64,000 nt of DNA, taken from contig OY740767.1 of the NCBI GenBank assembly GCA_963513935.1, positions 79,224,060 to 79,288,059 of the forward strand. Reading direction: 5' to 3'. Source of the DNA: Aphrophora alni (lineage: Eukaryota; Arthropoda; Insecta; Hemiptera; Aphrophoridae). This document shows positions 1 to 10,117 of this stretch, piece by piece. Position 1 is the stretch's first letter. Every line of letters starts with the position of its first letter. The translations under genes were made by a program, and so were the position numbers. The notes under the pieces were generated by a model, which searched no databases, had not been told where the DNA came from, and was given only the letters and a program-made list of their open reading frames with translations.

Positions 1-3000
1 ACAGCAATTCAGTTGAAATAGGCATATTTTGACTTTTAGATTTTCATATTGATAACTGCAAATTATTTAAAATATGAGAACGTCATGAACTATTGCAAGT
101 ACAGTGTTTCTCAACTATAAAAATTTAATTACTCAAGAAATATTACATTGTTTTGCTTTTGTGTTGTTATTGTTAATACTAACGCACATATTTTTATTAA
201 TAATTGTAAATATCATGTTCATAAAAAACAAAACTGTTATATTTCAGTTTACTGCTCATACTTTTAACAAGAATGTTTTGGTCTCCATAATAAAAACAGC
301 CAATAGTAGATTAAATAATATTCTTCAATACTTTGTCGTTTACTCCACATAAAGGCAATAATTTATAAAATTTTGTGTAAGATATTTTTGATAACATGTA
401 AGTTATTTATTATCATTATACCTTATACAAAATGTTCACGACAACCGGTTCTTTTTTTATGTACAATTATTTTAGTGCCATAGAAAAAAAAACTAAAATT
501 AGTTCAATTGTTGTCCTTTAACTGTTTATAAACGTTTATACCAGATAAAAATAAGTAATATGTGAAGTCACGGTTTATTACATAAATTTAAATAGTTATT
601 GGTGTATACATTTAACGAAATTGCTTAAAATGTAGAAAATATCAAAAATAACTTGTTTAATAAGTCGAGACACAGACAAAATTAATTGATATTGAGTAAA
701 ACTTATACATAGTAACGCAAATAAAATTTCAGTTAAACCCGAGAAATGAGTTGCTAAATGTACTTAATTAAACCCCATTTATATACTCCAAAGAATGTAC
801 GAAAAGTCATTAATAAAGGGAAAACGTACATTTTTATAAACATTCAAGTTAGTAGTTATGAATAATGTCCATATTTTTACATATACTCTGTAGCTGTAGT
901 TAAAACAAATAGGAAATAATAATAATAAAGTTACCATTTTACAAACAATAATATTTTACTAGTGTATATTTTACTATATATAACTAAGTTGGAAGAAAAT
1001 TATACAAAGTATATAATTTATTAGTTTTTTGTTTATATATATATAATTTTAAACCACCGCATTTTAATTTAAACGACGATAATCCCATCAGACTCCCAAG
1101 GTGGCTGGCGTTGATCCCCGGAGTCCATAAAGTGACCTAAATTCGTGCAGACTCGTAGAACTGTAAATAACCTCTTTTAGCAAAAATCTTTACTGCTGTC
1201 GTCTAATGGTAAAATTAGAACTATCTTTGCAAAGAGAACCTCGAATAAAAAAACCATATTTTATACTGATCTCCTCCTCTCTGCTCTACCTATTGTAATA
1301 TGTAAAGTTAAAATGCAAATTTTAACTTTTAAACTGTGATATTAAGTCAGTAGAATAAACTTACTAAAATATCCTGCACATCGCCAATTTAGCTACACCT
1401 ACAGCTTTGATTCTAAAATACCTTGTCCTAAGATTCACAAACTAAATAATACAAATCATTTAATCAAATTGGGCAGAGCAGAAGACAAGTTATGGGTATA
1501 CACAAATACCCCGACTTACACGCTGAAGGAGCCTCAGACATAGGTAGTCCTTAATAATATATGAAATTGATTAATTCAGAACAGCAAACTAACTAAGAAA
1601 TGTGATGAAATATTTAAATGTTAGTGTTTCAAACATACATTAACTATAATCAACCAGAGTTTGATTTTGTAGATATATTGTGGACTTATATTTGAATACA
1701 ACATATTTTTTCTAAGTTATCCTCCAATATATATCCAGATGGTGCAAGAGCGGATGTATAATGCAACGAACATTCCCATCAGTTATACACTCCATTAGGT
1801 ACGAAACCCTTGTTTTCCTGCTCTAATTCATATATCAGTAATCAATCATCAATAATTGTTACTCAAACTGTAAATTCAAAATTGAAATGTGTCAATTATT
1901 TGTGTAGAGAATTAATCAATAATTTATCTTGCATAATCTAATCCAATTTATTAATAATCTAATTTATGCATAAAGAACAGAAATATCAAAAAAAATAAAT
2001 AAAAAAAATAATAAAAAAATAAAAAAAATAGGCATTTTGATTTGTTTTAAAAATATCTTCTTATACCTCATAAAGGGATTTTTAGTTCGGGACAAGTATT
2101 TTATGTGTTACTTTTATTAAGTCTAGCTTTTGCAAATTTTTTTATTATATCTGAAATATACAAATACTTATATATATTTAGATCCCACCAAATATAACTA
2201 TTATAATAATTTATACAATTTTTATTTATTGATTGGTTTTATTCTTAAAGATAATTTTATATATTATTGTTTTAGCCATTGGATTATATTACTTACAAAA
2301 CCCACTGATTGATCGTGAAATCTCCGAATCCAAGAGGCCTAGAGCTATGATCTTTTTAACATGGTTTGGGATAAGTCAGTAGATTCGTACTAAGAAAGGG
2401 TTTTGAAAATGTTCCTTTCCAAGAGTGTTTTTCACCCCTATAACAAGTATCATATATATTTTATTTTTTTGTGGGTAAATTTTGATCAAACTTTTTATGT
2501 TGCTGTATTTGGACATAATTTATTTCTATTGCACCACTATTAGGGTTGTGCTAAAATATATATATGTTTGAAACTATCTCAACTTTCCCCAGGTACGTAA
2601 TACAATGAAATTCGTGATTACTAGACCTGATCTATTAAAAGTGGAAAGACACCGGAAATTTGCAAAAACAAAATGGAGATATAATAGAAAATATACATTT
2701 GTTTTTAAATTTACTACGTTGTCGCTTTAGACTGTTTTATTAATTTATTTTCTTATGAAAAGTGTCTTTCGTTTTTTAGCATTATGTTTTCCTTTTTTTT
2801 AAAGAAAAAGTTATATAAGATATGTTTTAACAAGTAGATTTCGATTTGTTTAAATGAGCTCAAAACATATTATAAGAATGTCGGTATAATTATGTTAATA
2901 AAAAAATTTGTATAGTTTAGTTTATTATTTGTGAACAAACTATTTTACTTTTTGATTAGATCTATTTCGTTCCAACATTTAATTATTACCTCATTTACTG

Positions 3001-3109
3001 AAATAAATCTCGTTTCTTGTACTTGTACATTTTTACTTTCTCTTATTCTTTATGGGTAGTATAGAGAACGTTTTGTAAAGGGCCAAACGAATGATGTAGA
3101 GTTTTCTGC

Positions 3110-3111
<2 letters not shown>

Positions 3112-3158
<47 letters not shown>
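3112..3158. repeat. (TA)n microsatellite
   Basis: Uninterrupted alternating TA for about 47 bases. Confidence 0.97.
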
Positions 3159-3159
<1 letters not shown>

Positions 3160-4502
3160 GCCTCCAGACTTAAAATGTGTTTTTTATGTAATGATGTTTG
3201 TCAGTCGTCTGTCTGATTGATAATTTTCAGTCTATCGTACGTGCTCTACAGCCCAAACACCTTGAGTATATTTTGACGATATCGAGAACTATATACTACA
3301 TATTTTTTTTGAATATGTAAGATTTTGGGAAGATATCTTAAGAAAATATTATAAAATTATGATTTTTTTTTCAAAGTCGAGGTTAACGATTTTGATCATA
3401 TTTTCCTCACATATACCCTATAAAGAGCCAAACAAAACGAATGGGCCTCAGTCTGGACAATCCCGTTTTGTGAGTTATCAGTAAACAATTACAAATCTAG
3501 CATGGGGATGTTATAAAAGATGAAATATCGCAAAATAATGTTCAAATATCATTGAAATATAAAGCTTATTATTTAAATTTGGATTAGTTTCCATTTAATT
3601 TTGGGAATGGTTTAGTAATAATGTTTGTGCAATGTTCTTGCACTGTTTATGTGTATTATGAAGGAATGGAATTTAAAAACTATTTTATTGAAATTGCATT
3701 TAAATGAAGAAACTAAATTTATGGAATAGTTGATCTGTGACGAATAAAAAATATAGTAAATACAACATACTTCAGTATAAACTATTTTAAATTAACTACA
3801 TTTAGGAGAGTAGACAAGTAGGTATAATAAAACAAATTAAGCTATTTGTGACTCTAAAGAGGTTTGAAGTCAGATCACATAAGAAAAACATACTCTGATA
3901 TTACTCCGGTAAACAAACTCCCTTCAATATTGGTAAAAATCCAATATAAATTCCCGTATTTCTGAATTGCGTGTCTAACTACCCACACGGATCAATAAAA
4001 TGCTGTTTTATTTGCCTTGCTCTGTAAGTGAATCGGAACCCTTATAGAGTTTTTCTTAACATTAGTAACATCAGTAAATTGATGACACTGAAATTTGAAA
4101 TGTTTCTTTAAATCGTGAACAGATAGTAATTGTTTTAAATTAAAGTAAACCACGAGGCGATAACTAATACAACAATGATTTTTAAACTTTTTTGTTAGAA
4201 AAATAATAATGAAGTGAGCAGTTTTATTAAAGTTTACAATATTATAAACTATAATTTGTTCATCTCCAAGTAAAGTTTTCTGTGATATCATTCGATTCAA
4301 TTTCTACTTTATTATAATTCTATATTTAAACATTTCACAAGAGAATCAGAAACGTAAAACGTTATCAACTGTAGAAGAACGCGAAGAAATACTTCATTTA
4401 ATTATTTAAACGAGTGAAAAATTAAATAATCGTCATACTACGTAATTATTTACTATGATGTTCAAATTAAAAGTATGTTTTCAATGTTTAAAAAATTTAT
4501 AA

Positions 4503-4505
<3 letters not shown>

Positions 4506-4534
<29 letters not shown>
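4506..4534. repeat. (TA)n microsatellite
   Basis: Uninterrupted alternating TA for about 29 bases, some 90 bases upstream of the decayed DUF4780-type LINE. Confidence 0.95.
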
Positions 4535-4538
<4 letters not shown>

Positions 4539-4621
4539 AAAAAGTTACTTTATCTCGTACGCTTTTTCTACTATTTACTATTTATAAAGCGACTTTTGTA
4601 TTTGTGACCTAATAGAATTAG

Positions 4622-5218
4622 TGTGAACCCATTAAACCTAAGTTCCTAACCTCCGTCTATAAGGCTGGCTATTTAATATTGCTATGCAAAGAAGAAGCCA
4701 CAGTTGAATGGGTCAAGGCGGTGGTAGTTGATGTACACCCTTGGAAAGGTTCAGAGCTGTGGGCCACCAAGGAGGCAGACATTCTTCAAGGATGTATCCT
4801 ACTGGGTTACTTCTCCAACTCAGCGGCAATGCCGGCGGAGAGGATGACACATCCGATCCAAGGGCATAATCATGGAATCAACACCTCCACCTGGAGGGTG
4901 GTAAAGAAGGAGGCGAGGGGTACATCTGCACTCCTAATCCTCTCACTCGACCAAAACTCAGGGTCCATAGTGGAATCCCTGGGTAGTATATTATCTTTTG
5001 GGTTCAAGGAGGTGGCTGTCAAGCTAAGGAAACCTAATGAACCACCACTGGAGGAGGAGCAATCCGATCCTCAGGACATAACCACCATGGAGAAGGAAAA
5101 ATCCGATCCTCAGAACACAACCACCACGGAGGAAGAGAAATTTGATCCTCAGAATACAAAAACCACGGAGGAGGAGCAATCCGATTCTCAGGACACGCTA
5201 ACCATGGAGGTGACGTAG
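4622..5218 (+). pseudogene. ORF1 C-terminal part with DUF4780-like domain and acidic 13-residue repeats
   Basis: This is the nucleic-acid-binding accessory ORF1 of the LINE. The open frame lacks its N-terminus. The first part (about residues 1-135) matches the general look of DUF4780 in retrotransposon ORF1 proteins, with a CKEE..VEWVK start and an LWATKEADIL stretch. It ends in four 13-residue acidic repeats of the type EEEQSDPQDITTM, followed by EVT and a TAG stop. DUF4780 is known from insect retrotransposon proteins; its biochemical role is unsettled. Assignment rests on pattern memory, not a search. ORF2 begins about 35 bases downstream in another frame. Confidence 0.65.
5051..5206 (+). 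repeat. Four tandem 39-bp units inside the LINE ORF1
   Basis: Units at 5051-5089, 5090-5128, 5129-5167 and 5168-5206, each exactly 39 bases with a GATCCTCAG-like core. The frame is kept, so each unit encodes 13 residues rich in E, S, D, P, Q and T. Confidence 0.9.
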
Positions 5219-5253
5219 GATGAAGGGACTGGCCCTGATTCCTCAGACTCATC

Positions 5254-8200
5254 TTGAATATAGAGTGCGTGAACCTCCACCATGCGAAGGCTGCTTCTGC
5301 CACCTTATGCAAAATCTGTGCTCAAGGCACAAAAATGGTATAACTAGTTCGGAGCCCTGGGTCAGTGGGGGGACGTTTTTGTGGACTAGGTACCAAAAAC
5401 TGTAAGTTGATTTATGATAAATCTGCCCTGGCACCAAGTGCGACGATTCTGATTAACAAAACCATTTTATAATGATTCTCTCAGAATTCTCAGATGCTGA
5501 TACAGCCACAGTAATGCCAGAGCTGAGTGTCCCTGGAGGAAAGAAGGAGGTAGTTATGACCTCGGCATACTTTCCTGGAGAGGAGAAGGAGGCGTCACCA
5601 GAAACGGTGAAACAACTCATCAGCTACTGCGAATCCAACAGGAAATATCTAATCATGGGTGTCGATGCCAATGCCCACAATACCATCTGGGGGATCACCG
5701 ACACCATCGATCGAGGTGAGTTACTTTATGAATACTTACTACTAACATGGTGGCGGCTCATAAGGGCAATCGCCCAACATTTATAAACTCCATAAGGCAG
5801 GAGGTACTCGATTTAACCTTAGTGTCTAGAGGTGTTTCAAAACTAATAAGTAATTGGGGAATGTCTGGGTAGGCTTCTTTTTCTGATCACTGTTTGATCA
5901 TGTTCAAAGTGGGGGCTTGTAGCATGATTAACCAAACATATAGGGTTCCTACCAAGACCGAATGGGAGGGATACAAAGGTAACCTACAAAATGGCATGAA
6001 GGATATACCAAAACCAAATAAGATCTATAAACGATCTGGAGAGTACACCTAACCTCACAACGGAGGCCATAATGAGGATAGCTGTCCTCTCAAAACCAAA
6101 AAAACTAACAGCAAAGTACCCTGGTGAAACAATGAGCTTAGCAAACTGCGAAGCAAGGCCAGAAGGGAATTTAATAAATCAAAGAGAACAAATAACTCGG
6201 GAGAGTACCGTAAGGCGCTTACTGAGTTCAATGTAACACTTCGTAAATCGAAGTGTAGCTCATGGAGGACCTGCTGTGAGAATCTTAATGAAGCACCTGA
6301 AATTAGCAGAGTGCAGGAGGCTCTTTCAAAGGGGACTCAAGAAAACATTGGTGCACTTAAACGTGAAGTTGGCACCATAACATCAACCTTCGAGGAAACT
6401 GTTGAAGTTTAATTAACAAAAACATTTTCCAGGTTTTATAGCACCTGGAGAAACAAGGGAGTACAATGGTTCCATAAGGAGCAGAGCAGAACTCAAGATT
6501 GACTGTCCCCTTGTCAACAAATTTGCATCGCCTGTTAGGATTGAGTGGGCCATAGGATCCTTTAAGCCTTTTAAGGCTCCAGGCCCTGGTGTAGTCTTCC
6601 CGGCACTCATTCAGAGAGGGCAGGACATATTAATCTCAAAACTGATCAAAATGTTTAAATCCAGTTTGTTATATGGCCACGTTCCTCAAGTATTCTATAC
6701 AAGGGGTCATACTTCATACCCCTGGACGACCTAAAGTCTTATCGTCCAATAAGTCTCTCGTCGTTAATGTTCAAAACAATGGAGAAACTACTGGACCAAT
6801 ATATTAGAATGGAGGTTTTTACAATCGCACCTCTTCATAAATACCAATTTGCCTACGAAAAAGGCAAATCAACAATATCAGCATTGCATCAACTTGTCAA
6901 TGCCATAGAGGGAGCGCATGAGTCAAAAGGGATAGCCCTATCAGTCTTTATGGACATAGAGGGCGCCATTGACAATGCTGTCAATGACACAGTCTCTCAT
7001 GAAAAGAGGGATTCACAACTTTATCATTCAATGGATAAACAATAAGCTGATGGGTAGACAGATATCCACCAGCATTGGTAGCGCTACACATGAGGTAGGT
7101 ACCACAAGAGGCTGCACACAAGGGGGAGTTATCTTCCCACTGCTGTGGTCGCTGGTAGTGGATGAACGTAGTCAAGCTGGTAGTTTGACTTTCTTGGTTA
7201 TGCTGATGACATAACCATAACTGTGAGGGGTAAACATGACTCCGTTATAGGGGAGGGAATGCAAAAAGTCATTAACCTAGCAAAAAACTGGTGTCTCAAA
7301 GAGGGCACGAACATAAACCCGTTAAAGACCACTATTGTTCCATTTACTAAACGAAAGAATTTAAATTAACCTAGCTTTCACCTAAATAGAACCACCATTC
7401 CCCTCTCTAAGGAGATTAAATACCTTGGGGTGACACTGGATCAAACGTTAACGTGGGAGAGTCACCTATCTAAGACGACCGACAAGGCCATTAAAACACT
7501 ATGGTCGTGCCGCCAAATGGTTGGCAAAACGTGGGGTTAGAGTCCCAGAGCTAATAACCGGATCTACAAAAAGGTCGTTAGACCCGCTATCCTCTATGAA
7601 TCAGCAGTTTGGTGGAGGAAGGTAGACCAAAGTACCGCGCAAGCAAAGTTGGCTAAAGTGCAAAGACTAGCATGTCTAAGCATCTTACGTGCCATGAAAA
7701 CAACACCCACTGCCGCTCTGGAGATCCTTCTAGGCTTGGATCCCCTACCTAATTAAGGAGGAATTTATGAAGCAGATCCTCAAACTACATGAGGAATACC
7801 ATTTTAAAGTAGAAAACCTCACAGGACAACTGGAAATCCTCGGAGCCACTCCTTTATTGGATATGGCTGCAGTGAGCGACCAGATGAAAGTAAAAATGAT
7901 TTTTGATCATAAATACAAAGTGTGCTTCCCCGTTAAGGAAAACTGAACGGGAGGCACGGAATGTGTGCCGGCGGACTCCCAAAAGTGGATCACAGATGGA
8001 TCCTAAATGGAAGGTGGTGTGGGGTCAGGAGTGGTGGGACCAAGGTTCAAAAGACATGTGTCCCTCAGTGCAGACGCCACCATCTTTCTAGCAGAGGTAC
8101 ATGCCATCCATATGGTGCGAATCATCTGATCACCAAAAACCAATGCAAACAGAAAATTAGCGTCTTGTCGGATAGTCAAGCGGCATTAAAAGCACTTCAA

Positions 8201-8480
8201 TGTAACAAATTGAGATCAAAGATACTTCACGAGTGCAATCAGGCCCTAAGCCAGCTGGCGGAGAAGAATAAATTTGAACTTCTCTGGCTGGTTGCCAGGG
8301 CATGAGGGAATAGCAGGCAATGAGGAAGCAGATCAGCAAGCTAAACTTGGTGCATCTAAACCGTTTACAGGGCCACTTCCTATGTATGGCTTTGGCCCTA
8401 GGGATTACCAGGAGGTTATTACCAACTGGACCAACAAAGTAATCAACAGAACCTGGAATTAATTGCCGGGTCTTATACAT
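5254..8480 (+). pseudogene. Broken LINE ORF2: endonuclease, reverse transcriptase, RNase H
   Basis: ORF2 starts with the typical LHHAKAASATLC stretch near 5275. The endonuclease region follows: SPGSVGGRFCGLG near 5350, VDANAHNTIWG near 5660, SDH near 5884. The RT region has SYRPISLSSL near 6737, YQFAYEKGKSTISAL near 6842, a degraded motif A (VFMDIEGAIDNA), motif B-like TRGCTQGGVIFPL near 7107, and GYADD at 7196-7210 in a different frame. A thumb segment has EIKYLGVTLD near 7413. A terminal RNase H shows VLSDSQAALKAL near 8165 and PGHEGIAGNEEADQQA near 8296. The pieces lie in several frames with internal stops, so no functional protein can be made. Individual open frames here are fragments of this one gene. 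Confidence 0.85.
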
Positions 8481-8501
8481 TCCAAGAAGTTCCTTAGCCC
8501 T

Positions 8502-8505
<4 letters not shown>

Positions 8506-8559
<54 letters not shown>
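8506..8559. repeat. (TA)n microsatellite at the LINE 3' end
   Basis: About 54 bases of alternating TA directly following the last LINE-like sequence. It may have grown from the element's A/T-rich tail. Confidence 0.95.
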
Positions 8560-8562
<3 letters not shown>

Positions 8563-8565
8563 GTT

Positions 8566-9391
8566 CCAGATCAATCAATAAATATTTATTATCTATTTAA
8601 CTAATATTGTAAGCAAGCGGAAATCTTAGGTACTACTTATTTCTTATCTGGAAGTAAACTTATTAATCAACCAAATTAATTGTTGTTAATTCGGTTTCAG
8701 AAGTTTTTTCTTCGAATTTTATGTCATAATACACAATGTTGGTAACACATTGCCGAAATAGCATGACAATAAATAGAGACTTTTCTTTATTATTTTTTAA
8801 GGTGAATATAATATAACAAAACAACTTTTAAATAATATAATCTAAAATTTTAGTACAATAAAATTAATATCTAAATGCACACAAATATATAACAGTATTT
8901 TAAAATATCTACAGCATAAAACTAACAACTTATTAGTATACAATAATTGTAATATATTTGGATTTTGTATTTATAATATGGGATTCCTCTAGAGTTTTAT
9001 GTCTAGGATAGTTACATATTTAATAATCAATTCACTATATATATAATTTTAATTTTAATCTTGCATTAATTATTTTCAATTGGTTATCTTTTTAAATAAC
9101 TCCCGACATGTTTTTTTATTATATATAGTAATGTTAGAAGGAGCTAGTTAATTCACGGATAAAATCGGTACTAAATAATAACTACGGAAACCACAAACTA
9201 AACGTGTAATACAGTTATTAAACTTTTAATAAATCAGATATTTTGTATATTTTCCCCCTGTGTTTATGTCTGGTAACGCTTCTTACAGTTACAGTGTCAA
9301 TTTTACTGATACTTGACCATTAATATAAATGATAAATAATGTAAAAGATAAATTAGTTTGTTAAATTGGAAGTAAAATAAAATTATTGTTC
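8566..9391. other. AT-rich spacer between two LINEs
   Basis: No open frame of note and no recognised repeat. Confidence 0.6.
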
Positions 9392-9402
9392 AGGAGTAAT
9401 TG
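9392..9402. repeat. Left target-site duplication of the Jockey insertion
   Basis: AGGAGTAATTG, repeated exactly at 12906-12916 behind the A-rich tail. The first A is ambiguous because it could belong to the tail. Confidence 0.85.
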
Positions 9403-9845
9403 TATCTGTTATGTGGTTTCCTGTTTTGGTTTCTTATTTTCTGCAAGTGTTTAGCTACCTCACATCCACGGTAGTTAGCCGGATGTTGCCCACCACAATT
9501 CACACACTTTGGGGGCGTATCCCTTCTCACTAGGCACTTGCTCGTGTCATGTTTGCCAACGCATTTCACACACCTGGGTTATTTTTGACAATATTTTTGG
9601 GTGTGGTTAAAACCTTGGCATTTCTTGCATTGTGGTATGATGTCCGTTGTTTTGCGCAGCGGTTCAATTTTGACTTTCATACTGAGAATCGTTTTTATGT
9701 TATAGATATTTTCTATCTTTTCTTTATTGTTAAAAGTTAACATGAAGAGTGGTAGACCTCTCTTCGTAACCCTTTCATTTCCATGTTCGTCTACTTGTCT
9801 TTCTTTCTTCAGGATATTAACAGCGGTAAAAAAGCAAAAAATATT
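9403..9845 (-). pseudogene. Inverted Jockey ORF1 segment (gag-like, zinc knuckles)
   Basis: Reads on the minus strand from about 9845 down to 9403. It encodes the central part of a Jockey ORF1 protein, which packages element RNA. First comes the region preceding the knuckles (RVTKRGLPLFM, then VKIEPLRKT). Three zinc knuckles follow: CKKCQGFNHTQKYC, CVKCVGKHDTSKC and CVNCGGQHPANYRGC. One in-frame TAA at 9579-9581 separates knuckles 1 and 2; otherwise the frame is continuous to the element edge. The next residues of the protein are found on the plus strand from about 9854. Confidence 0.88.
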
Positions 9846-9847
9846 AC

Positions 9848-10117
9848 ATCCCCTCAAAAGCAAAAGAAGTACAAATTGAAAGGAGTCATGAAAAGCGTGA
9901 AAGCAATGAAAGCAAGTCGTATGCAGGAACAGTTAAGAACCTGAGGGGAGAAGAATCAAACGAGAGCAACGATAAAAAAGTACTTAAAGAAATACTAAGA
10001 AATCTAACATCACTATCAGAAAGATTAGAAGAGCAAAAGGAGATAAATAAGAATATTTTCACAAAGCTTCAGTATCTGGAATCAAGAACAGGCAAAGTGC
10101 ACAAAAACCGCAAATGA
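9848..10117 (+). pseudogene. Jockey ORF1 C-terminal tail (sense part)
   Basis: Plus-strand frame ending with TGA at 10115-10117. It encodes a charged, probably helical tail (KEVQIERSHEKRES..., then RLEEQKEINKNIFTKLQYLE), typical of a LINE ORF1 C-terminus. The stop overlaps the ORF2 start codon as ATGA. Its upstream continuation is the inverted segment at 9403-9845, so no start codon remains in this orientation. Confidence 0.8.

Larger units (their letters stand above)
1..4621. other. AT-rich spacer, no gene recognised
   Basis: Very AT-rich DNA with stops in all frames. The few open frames are under about 105 codons, of low complexity and without a recognisable domain. It holds an A-rich AAAT-type tract near 1988-2030 and slightly GC-richer patches near 1085-1180 and 1470-1540 that I could not assign. 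Confidence 0.6.
4622..8505 (+). mobile_element. Decayed non-LTR retrotransposon with DUF4780 ORF1 (I/R1/LOA-like group)
   Basis: A 3.9-kb LINE read on the plus strand. In order it carries the end of an ORF1, an apurinic-type endonuclease, a reverse transcriptase and an RNase H. Base composition is clearly richer in G and C than the flanks. It is 5'-truncated: the ORF1 frame is open only from 4622, after a stop at 4619. ORF2 is broken by many frameshifts and stops, so the copy is old and inactive. The element runs into a (TA)n tract at 8506, and I saw no poly(A) tail or target-site duplication. The ORF2-terminal RNase H places it among I-group elements; the exact clade cannot be settled by eye. 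Confidence 0.85.

Noticed and set aside
104..352. 82-codon open frame at the window start
   Set aside because: Low-complexity hydrophobic translation of AT-rich DNA without recognisable features.
3992..4300. 102-codon minus-strand open frame
   Set aside because: No domain recognised, AT-rich composition, and no splice or promoter context; not supported as a gene.
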